Source: Bathymodiolus brooksi
Lineage: Eukaryota > Mollusca > Bivalvia > Mytilida > Modiolidae
Direction: 5' to 3'
Length of the DNA: 64,000 bases
Assembly (NCBI GenBank): GCA_963680875.1
Contig: OY804579.1
Coordinates: 21,871,804-21,935,803 of the forward strand
The notes beneath the pieces were generated by a model. That model saw only the letters and a program-made list of their open reading frames with translations. It was not told where the DNA came from and made no database searches. Made by a program: the position numbers and the translations under genes. The stretch's first letter is position 1; every line of letters starts with the position of its first letter. This document shows positions 47,953 to 59,859 of this stretch, one piece after another.

Positions 47953-47974
47953 GGATGATGATGATGATGATGAT
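47953..47974. repeat. (GAT)n microsatellite
   Basis: About seven GAT units just upstream of the hairpin at 47980. Confidence 0.9.
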
Positions 47975-47979
47975 CCAAC

Positions 47980-48060
47980 AAGCTGCAGAACCATAGCTCT
48001 TAACGGTCTTTTTTCTTATTGTAGAAAAAAGGACCGCTAAGAACTACGGTTCCACAGCTT
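47980..48060 (-). ncRNA. 81-nt hairpin, pre-miRNA-like (candidate)
   Basis: Two arms of about 36 bases (AAGCTG...GAACC...TAG) surround a loop near 48015-48024. All six substitutions between the arms are transitions. On the minus strand, which is the sense strand of the host gene intron, five become G-U pairs and one a C-A mismatch. On the plus strand five are A-C mismatches. The size suits a miRNA precursor, but a short MITE is possible. No target duplication is evident. Confidence 0.35.
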
Positions 48061-48064
48061 CCGG

Positions 48065-50110
48065 TCCAGTATCTGACCAAAAGATTCGGTATATGTTGCA
48101 AGCTCATCTAATAAGACGACATACAACTCGAACTAGACATTTATTGGAGAGCCAATAAAATTCAACACTTCACGGAACAGAATCCTACACTTTACTTGAA
48201 AAATAATAATAATAAATAGTGAGTGGGTCAGAGGTTAAAGAAAATACTGAATACAAACAGAAGAAACGTGATACTCATTACTGTTTTAACTAGAACTCTG
48301 CACAGTCAATTGTTCTAAAGGAAACACTATAAGATTATAAACAGACAAATCATTATGTTAAGAAAGTGAACGAGACATATATTATACCATATCACAAAGA
48401 GAAGAGGCTCCAATACACAAAAATAATTATACCACGTCAAGTTAAGCAATGAAAGACGAGAAATTATTACTCATAAATAATAAACTCATAATTGGAATTA
48501 TTATTGATGGTGTATTATAATCCATGGTAGAATTAAAGTCTAATTTTTCGGTGTTTTCTGTTCTGACATTTATTGCCGTACATAGGTCTTTCGTCTGAAA
48601 ATATATGTTGTAGTTGGCATAAAGTTTAAAGACCACCCAAAGATTCTCCAATGGTTAAACACTATTTAATTGTTAATTTTTTTTACCCATTTTAATTTTT
48701 TTCATTAACAAAGCAATTTAATAGACATGACGAAAAATTTATGTAATTTTTACGGCATGGGAAGAAACCTCAAGCAATAAAGGCATCCACTAACTAGAAG
48801 AAAATAAAAAAATGGCTTTTTAGATGTTGGAGGTTTGACAACTGTGTAAATAGATATTTTAGATTTATGATCACTATTTTAAATAACCTTGTTATTATAA
48901 AACTGAATTTGTTTGTATTATAAAGCAATACCATAAATGCTGAATTTTCTGAAGCATATTCCAATTTAATTTAAGAAAATCTTGAATTTCTAAAAGAATA
49001 TTCCAAGACAAAAAAGTCAACATTAAAATATTTGAAATTCCTTTCCACTTACAAGGAATTCATGGGGAAAAAACTAATATACAATTATGCATGAAGTACT
49101 CAACTAGTCAGACCATGGAGGTATTACAGAGGTCAATGATTAGAGGTAATGAGGTCTCTCACAAACTTAAAATTAATCTTTATTGTCATTTTTTCTGTTC
49201 TAAAATTCCAAGAAATAATACCAATAATCTTTACAACTCAAATTTATCTTATCATTTGAATGAAATAAAAAAAAAAATCAGTAAACAACACAGGCAGTAC
49301 TATCTTAATTTCTTATGAAGTATTTCCTACCAATATTATCTTAAATTGAGTTTGAAAATCTTTTAGAGAAAACAATATTAGTGCAAATTCTGTCTTTGTG
49401 ATAACCATATACTCTGATAACCAGTATCTAAATTGCTGCTTTATTACAACAATGATATAAATTTGAAGAAAATCAGTCAATTAGCAGTGACAATATCACA
49501 TGGTCTTATTGGATACAGTAGATCCAGCGTAGGAGAAAATCGTTAGATATACTTAATTCTTCTGATTAGCTTTATACTGTGTAATACTGATAGGCCAATA
49601 GAGAATGCCTTAATTCCACTGAATGTATCACAATTACTGAACATTATGCAGCTTCAAATCACTAATTTACAGAATTAACTAGTTATATAGAATTATCCAT
49701 TTTCATTCCTTTTATGTTTAAGGGACTGGTTATGTAAGAATCATTTAACTATCTTCAGATCAATTTTTCTGGCATTATGTTAGAAAATAATTCCAGGTGT
49801 GCATAGACTACACATTATAGTTCTGGGTCACTTCTTGTGTTTATCTAAAGTCTTAATTCATAGGAAATCAAATTATCTAGTATCGTGTTCTACATCAAAG
49901 ACTACAGCATCCCTCATCACAAGCACTTTCAGATGGTATACATGTATCATCTATTATGTTATCAAAATTGTTTTGTTTTTATCAGCTAGGCTTCTGTTAA
50001 TAATATCAAACAGATATTTATATATAATTATTAAAATATGTTTAGTCATAGTAGCTTAAAAACAAGAGAAGTTGAACTTGATTCTGGTAAACAAACCTTA
50101 GAGAAAACTG
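48065..50110. other. Intron sequence, nothing identified
   Basis: Very AT-rich. Frames at 48442-48651, 49091-49318 and 49799-50059 are not supported by any motif. Confidence 0.4.
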
Positions 50111-50112
50111 AC

Positions 50113-50470
50113 GTGGCAATCAAGAATGGACAATCCAGAGACACAGGCATCATTGAGCACAAGAAACAAACAGTGGCAATCAAGAATGGACAATCCAGAG
50201 ACACAGGCATCATTGAGCACAAGAAACAAACAGTGGCAATCAAGAATGGACAATCCAGAGACACAGGCATCATTGAGCACAAGAAACAAACAGTGGCAAT
50301 CAAGAATGGACAATCCAGAGACACAGGCATCATTGAGCACAAGAAACAAACAGTGGCAATCAAGAATGGACAATCCAGAGACACAGGCATCATTGAGCAC
50401 AAGAAACAAACAGTGGCAATCAAGAATGGACAATCCAGAGACACAGGCATCATTGAGCACAAGAAACAGA
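50113..50470. repeat. 60-bp tandem repeat, 6 near-identical copies
   Basis: GTGGCAATCAAGAATGGACA starts at 50113 and recurs every 60 bases; units continue with CCAGAGACACAGGCATCATT and GAGCACAAGAAACAAACA. The 20-codon period keeps several frames open on both strands (131-149 codons each). The core matches the dispersed repeats at 12.8 and 13.85 kb. Frames begin with an ATG only because of flanking sequence or an ATG inside the unit, and codon order follows the period, so none is called a gene. Confidence 0.97.
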
Positions 50471-50502
50471 GAGAAAACAAATAAAAAAAACACACAAGTA
50501 AT

Positions 50503-50674
50503 CAGGGCCGGTTTGTGACCTTTTGGGGCCCCCCTCAGATGGAGCCACTCTACTAAATGAATTACCAGTATTCAGTAATGCAAAATATTAAAATAATATA
50601 CTCATTAAAAAAAATTTATGTTTGAAAATCTTTTAACAGGGCCCCCCCCCAAGCTAATTGATAATCTGACCCTG
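50503..50674. mobile_element. 172-bp hAT-like MITE
   Basis: The left end CAGGGCCGGTTTGTGACC and inverted right end CAGGGTCAGATTATC share CAGGG.C.G.TT, a hAT-type terminus. Inside each end is a GGGGCCCC-like run. Flanking octamers CAAGTAAT (50495-50502) and CTAGTATT (50675-50682) agree at 6 of 8 bases, compatible with an old 8-bp duplication. No coding capacity. Confidence 0.65.
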
Positions 50675-50689
50675 CTAGTATTATACATG

Positions 50690-52040
50690 GTACCAAGGGG
50701 TCAATGTGCTTGATAAATTTTCATAAACCGGATATTGTTTATCTTCACATTGTCATTGCTTAGCAACTGATATTCAAAGACATTTTGTATCCAATAGATA
50801 TATTATATATAGGATTGCTATAAAAATGTAAAACATACAAACATTAAAAATCAGTGTTTATATTTGTCTACAGTAAACTCTGTTCCCAAGGTCTGACTAA
50901 CTACCAATCAAAAGATGGTTGACAGTTAGAAATAAACAAGACCCACAATAATCTGCTCCCTCAATCATCTAAAAGACTCATCATTCTGTTTGTTTATTCT
51001 CTGAGGAGAAATCTCTCCAAACTTCCATCAGTCTAACCGTCACTTCTACAAGACAGAACTGGTCAATTTTGATGATTTATAACCTAAAATATGTTCTGTC
51101 TAATCTGTAGTTTCAGAATTTACTGTGTGCCAAGTAGCACCTTATACCTTCATGAATATTTGTAGCATGACCAGTGTTTATCAGAAAGATCAAGCAAATG
51201 TGTGTAGTATAGGTGTAACCCTAACCCAGTGATTTAGACAACTTCATTTCCAGAAAATATATTTTCCTATCCAAGAGATGGATTCACAAGATGTACCATG
51301 ACTCTTATACTCTGATTTCTCTACAGTACTTTGTAAGGAAATAAAGTGTAACACAGTGACCAAGACAAGAATGGTGAAAGGGGGACTGAGGTGGAAAATG
51401 GAATTAATACTTATCTAAGAATATATATATTGAAAAATAAGAATGCAAAAAAATTGGTACTGAATGTGTAGACTGATAATAGCTGTAAATATCTCATTTA
51501 GCATAGATTATCACCTTGGAGGGATTTTCCCAACATTTAATTCCAATAAATTTCTATGTTGAAAAAATGAAAACAATTATATATCTACATACATTACAAC
51601 ATGAACAATTAATCAAACACAAGCCAGATATCAGGTGTATATGGCCTCCATGACAGATGACCAATTTGTTCCATCAGCAAAGACATTATCATGCCACAGT
51701 TGTTTATATCACTGTGTATTGACAGCTGGTCACATATGCTGCATTCTATGTGCATTTTATGTTGCAATGAGAGATAAATTGTACATCCTTCCTGACTGAT
51801 GGACAATGGTCATTTTGACAGAAACAGGTGCTTGATGAGTAATAATCTTATCTATGACAATGATATACTGCTAAATAAAACAAGGAATGATGACTCAGTG
51901 TTATTTTCTCTGGCTTAACAGTTGTACATGTATATTCAGATATAATAAATTATTAACAAAACTTTAATAGTACAATGTATATATATATACGTCTGAAAAT
52001 TAAACCAAACAGTGTTAGAATTAGATTTTAGAGCTGTCAA
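50690..52040. other. Intron sequence, nothing identified
   Basis: No exon or repeat recognised. Confidence 0.4.
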
Positions 52041-52049
52041 ATTTTTGTT

Positions 52050-52150
52050 CTTCCCTCGACAGGATTTGAACCCACACCATTGATACACTGCAGCACCATT
52101 CGCTAAGCCTTACGTCCAGCGCCCTAGACCACTCGACCACATCCACTCCT
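52050..52150 (-). repeat. tRNA-like SINE head or tRNA pseudogene
   Basis: On the minus strand, GTGGTCGAGTGGTCTAGGGC resembles the A box of Leu/Ser-type tRNAs and GGTTCAAATCCTGTCGAGGG a B box. The distance between them (about 45 bases) includes a variable region, but the anticodon stem does not pair cleanly. It is therefore more likely a SINE or pseudogene than an active tRNA gene. Confidence 0.5.
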
Positions 52151-52159
52151 ATATATATC

Positions 52160-54148
52160 TATGTTTTTACAGGATCCAAACATAATTTTCATTATTTTAT
52201 AATATCAAAATAGACCATTATGGGCATATGCATACTGTTAATTTTGGAAGTAGATATATTTTTTTCAAGAAGTTAAAAAGTAAAACATTGTCATATCCTT
52301 TTTTTTTTTAAAGCATTTATAAATCATAGCTCCTGATATTTGGAAGAGACCTCAGCCTTATTCATGCTGTTCATACAGCGTGCCATGCATTTTCAGACTG
52401 AATGTTATTTATTGTTTGTTGGTTGACTACATGTACTTGACATGTCCACTTCAACTGAACCATCAAATATAAAACTTTGACCCTCAAACATTTGTGACAT
52501 TAATATATGATCATATAAAATATAAAAATGACATAAAAGAAAAAAAAATAGTGAAGTTGGGAGTTGATATGTTTTTCTCCAGACTAAAGGAAGAGGACCA
52601 GACACATTCAAAATACAGTAGCAATTCTAATTATACTTTTAAGTATTTTTCTCTTGTCTCATCCCCCAATCTTATTTCTAATTCAATCACTTAATTAGAA
52701 TAATCCAATTCAGTTCCTCCTTAAACCAAAAACATCAAGACAAGACAGATTTAACATGGAGATTTAAAATGACCCTTAAATCTGCAATTGAAAGAACAAA
52801 GATGCAGCAGGTTTCAACATAGAGAAGTATAGACAGTAAGTTAGTACTGGCGACAAAGGCTATAGAGATTTTAGCCATGTAGAGACAGTCAGATTCTGAT
52901 TAAATGTTCTGATAATTTTTGTGTTTTTGTTTTATAAAGACCTGGAGCAGTTGTGCAATATCTTTAGCATCTTAAAGTTCAAATGTTAGTAATAAAACTG
53001 TCAATGTCTTATAAACTATATAACATGGTGGTCTTGTTCAAAATTAGCTGTAAATATCCACTGTAGATAATTCTGATGCATTTGCAGAAGTATGTCTGGT
53101 TTATCTCAGAATTGATGCAATCTCAGCTCAACACTCAAAAGAACTTGTATAAATTTAATTGTAAAAGATTACCACAGACTGAGGGTGACTTTGCTAAATG
53201 GAATTATATAGAGATAATCTGTCATTTTTTTGTCAAAATTACAAAAATCCACTTGAATATCTGTCAGATCTCGCCTTTAATGGCCCAGATAAGATAACAT
53301 TGTATACAGTTTGGAGATGGTTTTTATTTGTAAATTTGTAATGTGCAGGATGTCAACACAGCAATTTACAAGTAAAACATATTTTTCAAGTTTTCTTTTT
53401 TGGAAGGAAAGAATAGAAATAGGTTTTACATGACTCACACCTGTCACTCAAGTTCACCATTCACACGAAAAAATTCAATAATATCTATATTCACAGATGT
53501 TTATAAAAATATGAAAGTTAAAACATTATGCCATGGATTTTTTTAAGTTTGAAGGATGAGAAATTTAGAAAAATGTAATGAATGTGCCTCAAATTTTTGT
53601 GTCTATTGTTTGATGTATTTGAATGAAAGTTATTATAACTTTCAGCAGAACTGCAGAGCAAAGCAGAAACATTTTGTCTTGATAAAGCTGACAAGTGAAC
53701 AGACATGATTTACTTTGAACTTCTGTAAGTGAAGGGTATACAGTTATAGATGGCTTACAGTCTTAAACAGAAACTTATATTTTTAAATGTCCGATTTATT
53801 TGTGAACTGTCCAGCGACCATTGGAATAACACACATATGCAATTTCTACAGAAACTTTATTTTCTTTACATCTAGGATTTGTGATAGAGATTTTTTTAAT
53901 CCAATATTTCGTGTAGATGCAAAATAAATATTTTTAGGATATTAAGAACGGCTTGAAGATACCAAAAAAACTAAGGGTAAACTCAGGTGCTCCTTGAAGG
54001 TAAGTGGTTCCTGCTCCACTAGTGGCACCCAGCCTACAGCAGTCATATATTATCCACGTGTCATTTATTTCAGTATATATGTGATATAGTCCGTCACGTC
54101 TGTCACAGCTACCATGTTTTCCAGTAAACACAATCAAGATCAACTTAC
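52160..54148. other. Intron sequence, nothing identified
   Basis: AT-rich up to the donor site of the exon at 54149. Frames at 52494-52694 and 53518-53706 are unsupported. Confidence 0.4.
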
Positions 54149-54335
54149 CAGGATTTTCAAGATCAGGCTTAGCCACAACAATATCTCTAGATGGGGCAAA
54201 TCTTGAAGCTGCTGTGAGGAATGAACCTTGTTTTCTTGAAGCTTCATCAGTTCTTGGCTTAGTTCTCTCCCCTCTCTTGATTTGGGAATTCTCATATGCC
54301 TCGCATACTTCATAAGAGCCAGGTGGAGGCAACTC
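54149..54335 (-). CDS. SHIPPO-repeat (STPG2-like) protein, internal exon (most 5' exon found)
   Basis: Minus-strand exon of 187 bases bounded by TTGTTATTTTGTAG (acceptor) and CCTG-GTAAGT (donor). It encodes 62 residues plus one base of a Gly codon: ELPPPGSYEVCEAYENSQIK, RGERTKPRTDEASRKQ, GSFLTAASRF and APSRDIVVAKPDLENP. PPPGSYEV opens a PG-rich repeat, and the SFL...SRF block is the usual middle part of such repeats. Splicing to 40585-40700 restores the next PGPGAY. The product is expected in the axoneme or sperm flagellum. The exon enters in phase 0, so at least one more exon lies upstream. I found no convincing one between 54336 and 64000, and vertebrate STPG2 genes are also known for very long introns. 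A longer frame reading past the donor is intron. Confidence 0.87.
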
Positions 54336-54424
54336 CTACAAAATAACAAGAAATAATATAATACAAAATCTACAAAAGACATTGTATACAACTTTGTATA
54401 ACCAGGAACAATCTGATTTTAGTA

Positions 54425-54610
54425 GTTGGTTGGTTTTATGGTGTTTAACACCACTTTCAAACAATATTTCAGTTATATCATGACGATAAGTTTTATTGGT
54501 TGAGGAAACAGGAGAACCCGGAGAAAACGACCGACCTGACGAAAGTCACTGACAATCTTCAGTGGTGATAGGCACTGATTGCACAGGTAGTTGTAAATCC
54601 AACTACCATA
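54425..54610 (-). repeat. SINE copy
   Basis: TATGGTGTTTAACACCACTT, CAATATTTCAGTTATATCAT, GAGAACCCGGAGAAAACGAC and AAGTCACTGACAATCTTCAG define the inverted SINE. The tRNA-proximal end is diverged. Confidence 0.75.
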
Positions 54611-54639
54611 GGATCACCACCACGATGGCCCCTCTGAAA

Positions 54640-57560
54640 TTAAAATAAATATACATAGAACTGTAAAATCAGATTAAGATAACCCCAACTAAGTTTTACT
54701 CTGGTTCTCATACGGAAGTAAATGCAAAAAAAAAAAGCTTTTGAACATGAAATAAGATTTGAACATAAATTTAAAATCAATAATATCATACTGGGACTGA
54801 AATGTGCTGTTTTCAGTTTTTTTAATAACAGAAGGAAGGCATCAATAGTTGTTTTTTTACAATCTGTCAAGGGTTAATTGTCTTATCATGTACTCTATGA
54901 CAAATATGTCTAAAAACAAGTCAATTTAAACAAAAAAGTTTCAATTCTGTCTTAATCATCCTTTTGTCATTAACTGATTGTTTTACACCAAAAAATATGG
55001 ATTTCATCATATCTAAAGAATGTCACCATAAAAAGAAGTCTTTTAAAAATAGTTTCATTCAAGTGATCAGTAAAAGTTGTTTTTGCTGCAGGGCTTGTAT
55101 GAAATTCATCATTTCCAAATGTTTTCTTAAAAAACAAAAACAAATTGAAGCATGCAGAATATAGTATTTGAAGATGATTGATTATAACATTGTTTCAAAT
55201 GGGTGACAGGAGAATTGGGAGTACCATCCTTACAGTAATCGGTTGTGCCGATATTTCTCAGCTTAAAGATAGCTGGTTTAAAAAATGGTGTTCATTTCAT
55301 ATTGTTTTAACTTTTATGTGTGTTTCAATTTATTACAATTATAATTTGACAAGTGAAATTCAATGAGTTATTTGTTTAAACTTGGTAAACAGAAATAATT
55401 TGCTAATGTTTATTAATAATTCAATTAAAAACATTGATCTGTTTCCAAACAAATTTCAGAAAATAAAAAAAATGTTTAACAAATATAATTCAAGTAAATA
55501 ATTGTTCCTAATTATTATTGAAAATTGACTAAAATTTGTTTCAAACAAAAAAAACAAATGAAAAAAAGATGACCTTTTAAATACTATTGTCTATTTAACA
55601 AATTTTAGGGATGCTAGTACATGTATGTTTCATTACTGTTGTGCAGATTTAGACAAACATTTCAGGTGTTTGTCCTGAGGCAGGGAGTGACCAATATAAA
55701 TCATTACACAACATGGTCACTTAGTTCTGGACAAATTAGGGAGGACTTAAATGTCACATTACAAACCTAAGAAAGTATATCAATCTCCTAATATATATGA
55801 ATTGTAAAAGTGTCGTGTATTCAGCTTTAAGCCTGTAAAAGGTTGCATTGACTTGTTAACAGCTTAGAGGTGGATATTATCATATATTATTGGCCGATCT
55901 TGACCATTTATCTTTTACTACTAATAATTAAAATACTCTGTTATCTTGAATGACACACCACTATTCACTAAATATTTAGTATTTTTAGCATATATATTTG
56001 TATTTAAAATTGAAAAAAAATCATTGCCATGGAAAAAATGGAAGATAAAAAAATGTATATATGATAAAAAGGGTAGGATTGTTTTGTCTTTCATAGGACC
56101 ACCGAATGCAACTACCATTTCTAATAAAGCTGTTGCTTATAATTAGCTGTTTATAGTTGTGTTCAACATGCAATGGGCTGCCATTATCTTAACATGGGGC
56201 ATTTATTTATGTCCCGTCCTTAGGGTGAATTGTGTATTTGATTTGTTCTGCACAAATAGCAGAGGGTGTCTCAGTCAGAGAGGTTGTACTTTGTAGCACA
56301 GAAATCATGTCTATTACACAGGACTATTGATAACAATATAGAGGCTAAAATTTAACCATACACTATAGATATTTGCTCTAAAAATGTGCATTTTTAAAAG
56401 AAAAAAAAATTTAGAAATGAAACAAATCACTAGACAATAAAATAACCAAAGTCACATGATACATTGAGCTGATAATAATACATGTACATTAGTACAATGG
56501 TGGGGTAATACACCACACATTAGTACAATGGTACACACATTTTTGTACTATAGAATAACCTACTCAGATATAACTCAAAATTTTCAAAACATAAAAAGTT
56601 GTTGGTCTGTGATAAATTGTCACTGGTCTTCATCAAAATCTATCTTAATATCTATAATCTTTACAAAGATATCAGGGTCAAAGGTCAAGTTTCCCATCTG
56701 TATTTTAGTGTTTGTAAAGATAATTGAAATTTATAAATTTCTACATAAAAACAATTCACAAATGGAAAAAACTTGTTGGTTTTTTTCTTATAAAAATCAG
56801 ATGTATATTTATAAAATACATTGAACTGACTCCAAATTAATAATAAAAATCTTTCTAACTACAGGAAAAATAGGTACATAAAATATATAATTTATGACCT
56901 GGACCAGGCTGTAAACATGAAATAACAATGTTAAAGGAAAGCCACAATTTGTATACAACAAATTAAAATTTATATACTATAAAATAACATAAAAGTTATT
57001 GTATATTAATTTAAAAGATCTAAAGACATAAAAATAAGTTAAATGTCAAAATGAAGAAAATCTTGATGGGGGTAAATGGTACTAGAGATTGCTAGACTGA
57101 ATGTTAACAATCTTATGAGATATACAGAGCACTTGTGGGTTATTAGATTGGGTAAACACAGACTCTTGTTAGGGTGGCTGTTTATTCCCAGTTACATATA
57201 CACCAGTGTAACATATGGCCAATATTACATTGTTCTTGTATAGCTACAATCAGAGTTTTGACTGACAAGTTAATGAAACTGATTATTGAATCATTAATTC
57301 AAGGGCTACTAGAAAATCTGAACATAATTTCTCATAAATAACATGACAAACAGTTTTCTTTTGAACTTGAAAGTTTTAGACAAAAAAACTTTCCTTTTTC
57401 AGATTTGTTTATATATTTCTGGATGTAGATGATAAATTATACCAGACATTTTGACTAGAACATGTCAATATTCCGTAATCAATTTCATTTTTATTAATTT
57501 GTGTTTGCACAAAATTGACAGTGATCTGTACCAAGGTAGATAATACTATTACCAAATCTA
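54640..57560. other. Intron or upstream sequence of the SHIPPO-repeat gene, no exon found
   Basis: A PGPG-encoding spot at about 56891-56905 follows an acceptor-like TTTACAG on the minus strand, but has no matching donor. Otherwise nothing recognised. Confidence 0.4.
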
Positions 57561-57649
57561 ATGAATGGAGATCATCTCAGTAGTGTAATGTGGAGAGTGG
57601 AAGGTCATGGTTTCGATCCCAAACCTTACGGCCATAAAACTTTTACAGT

Positions 57650-59790
57650 ACAAGTTTTGGACTTGTACTCCAAAATTGTCCAAACAGAAACCTTTATATA
57701 TTTAAGGGTGGTACCATACATTACAGGGAGATAACTCTTTAAAATCAGTTGAACGTTTTGATCATATGATGTTTGTATGCAGATTTCAAGCATCTCAGTG
57801 ATCAAAACCACAGAGAGAAAAGCTGCTATGTGGATAGTGAATGTATAGCTCTGAGTCTGCTGGTTGGAATTTGTTAAAATTTGGTATTTATTACAGTGGA
57901 TATATTCAAACACACTGCCAAAAAAATAAGAATATTAAATGAGCAGATCAAATTTTACCTGAAGTGTATGGTACCACCTTAATAAAGTGTTTTGATTGGC
58001 TGTTTTTTGAGTATGAGTACAATAATCGTACTTGAAAGTTGCATGACCAAAAGACCAGGTCTGGTCGAATCAAAGACAATAAAAGCAGTATTTTGTTGTT
58101 ATCCTGCTAACCATGGATTTTTAAGGAGAAAAAGCAAAAGAGGTTGGACCATGAAAATTTGGAAACAATCATAGAATATATATAATGTAATCAGATGTCC
58201 ATCGTCATTTGTGGTGGTTTCTTTTATGTTCAATGATTTGTTTTGTTGATATTGGTGGAATTGTTGACATTCACTGTTTTAAACTTACATTTCATAGCAA
58301 ACAAATAATAAAAATCTATTTTTTTACACAACAAGAATAGTACTTTACCATTATTGTAAACCATTATATGTCATTGGATCTATACCCATAATCATTAATG
58401 CCTATCCAAAATGGGCAGATAACTCTTGAAAAATGTAAATCAGAGAGATAATATTTAAATATATTGCCAAGATTTATATAGAGGTTGATTTCACAATGCC
58501 TATATACTCCTGGAGAATTAAGAGTTACAACTATACTTCATGAAAAGATTGAGAAAATATTTGTTTTATCATTTAATAGAATCTCCAGTCCAATATAGCA
58601 TGGGTTATACCAATATATAGTAACTCATCACGCGACAGTATTGAATCACCCCCATCTGCAAGAAAATGCAATTACATAAAGCTCCATTATTACAGAGTGC
58701 AATCCATTATTGTGAAATATGTATTGTTATAGATATGACTAAACGCTGGGATAACTACACTTTATCTTGACCGTACCACCATAAATCACCACCAACCATT
58801 TCTGTCACAGCATCATTATTGTATGTTACGTTGACAGTGTCACTTTCTCTGGGCCGTTTTTGCAAGATAGTAATTCTGATTAAAAACTTCCAACACGTAT
58901 GATAAAGTAGAAATCAATCGTAACACTACTGGTAAACAGCATCGTCATATTAGGTCTATAAGAAATTGCCTCTGACTTTTTTCTCTAAATGTCTATAATA
59001 GCATGTTACAATCGTAACATCGTGAAGATTGTTCTGTCATTGTAAATCTATAAATCTACTGTATATATGCTACATGCATTTCGCTATTTCACTAAAATAT
59101 AATACAAACTCTTGCTACATTGATTGTTCCTGGAGTATATATTCTTCAATCCTTTGATACCATAGGATTGATTAGAAACCATATGAAGCAGTGGTATGTG
59201 TTGGGGGTACTTGACAACTTTTAATTTTACTTCTTGACTCTTGTTATATAATTCATTGTTTAAATAATTGAAGAAATAGCTGTTATGAACCAGAGAATGT
59301 CATTTTTTTTATTAACAGAATTTTTTCGATTAAAAAAAAATTGACATATTATATGTAAATTTTGTATATGTTTTTTTCATACAGAACATGGTTGACAAAA
59401 ATAGCAATGTTCTCAAATCCTATACATATACATGTACAAAGTGCATTAAAATGAGCATTACTGAGAACAATTGATTGATTGATTGATTGATCGTTGCTTG
59501 ATAACGAGAACAAGATTACAAAAAATAAATCAGGAAAACAAGGGAGGTAATGGGATGGGCCTATGGATAGCTGTTTTGACCGCCACAAGTACAAAGCTAG
59601 ATAATAGATAGGGATAGAAAATGTTGTATTGCAAAGGGCCACTAACTATATGATACTGAGCTCACATCTACGGTACCTATATATACACTACACAAGTCCC
59701 AGCTTATGAGACTGACTCCTGTTTATGATATGATGAACTCAAGACAATTGTTAGCAATTAAAACATTTCTATGACTTACAAAATATCAGT
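57650..59790. other. Intron or upstream sequence, nothing identified
   Basis: Contains an (ATTG)n run at 59470-59491. Frames at 57626-57913 and 59349-59642 show no motif or splice context. Confidence 0.4.
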
Positions 59791-59798
59791 TGTTTTCT

Positions 59799-59853
59799 CT
59801 GGCCACCATGATATAAAGGAAATATTGTTGGCAGTGGCATTAAACACAGATAA
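59799..59853 (+). repeat. SINE 3' end fragment
   Basis: GGCCACCATGATATAAAGGA and GTGGCATTAAACACA match the SINE 3' terminus, decayed, without the AATC tail. Confidence 0.6.
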
Positions 59854-59859
59854 TCCTTA

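Noticed and set aside
50038..50518. Four long frames (130-149 codons) on both strands
   Set aside because: They are produced by the 60-bp array; no unique flanking coding sequence or splice context supports them.
53934..54332. 132-codon minus frame taken whole as a protein
   Set aside because: Only the part up to the GTAAGT donor at 54148 is exon; the remainder is read-through into the intron.
56870..56905. PGPG-encoding sequence after an acceptor-like TTTACAG on the minus strand
   Set aside because: No donor gives an exon that joins in phase to 54335, and the following residues do not resemble a SHIPPO repeat.
57565..57625. GGTTTCGATCCC as the B box of a tRNA gene or SINE
   Set aside because: No convincing A box, anticodon stem or family similarity; too short to call.
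59460..59640. SINE in minus orientation starting at the (ATTG)n run
   Set aside because: The sequence after the run does not match the SINE 3' end, so it is left as a simple repeat.
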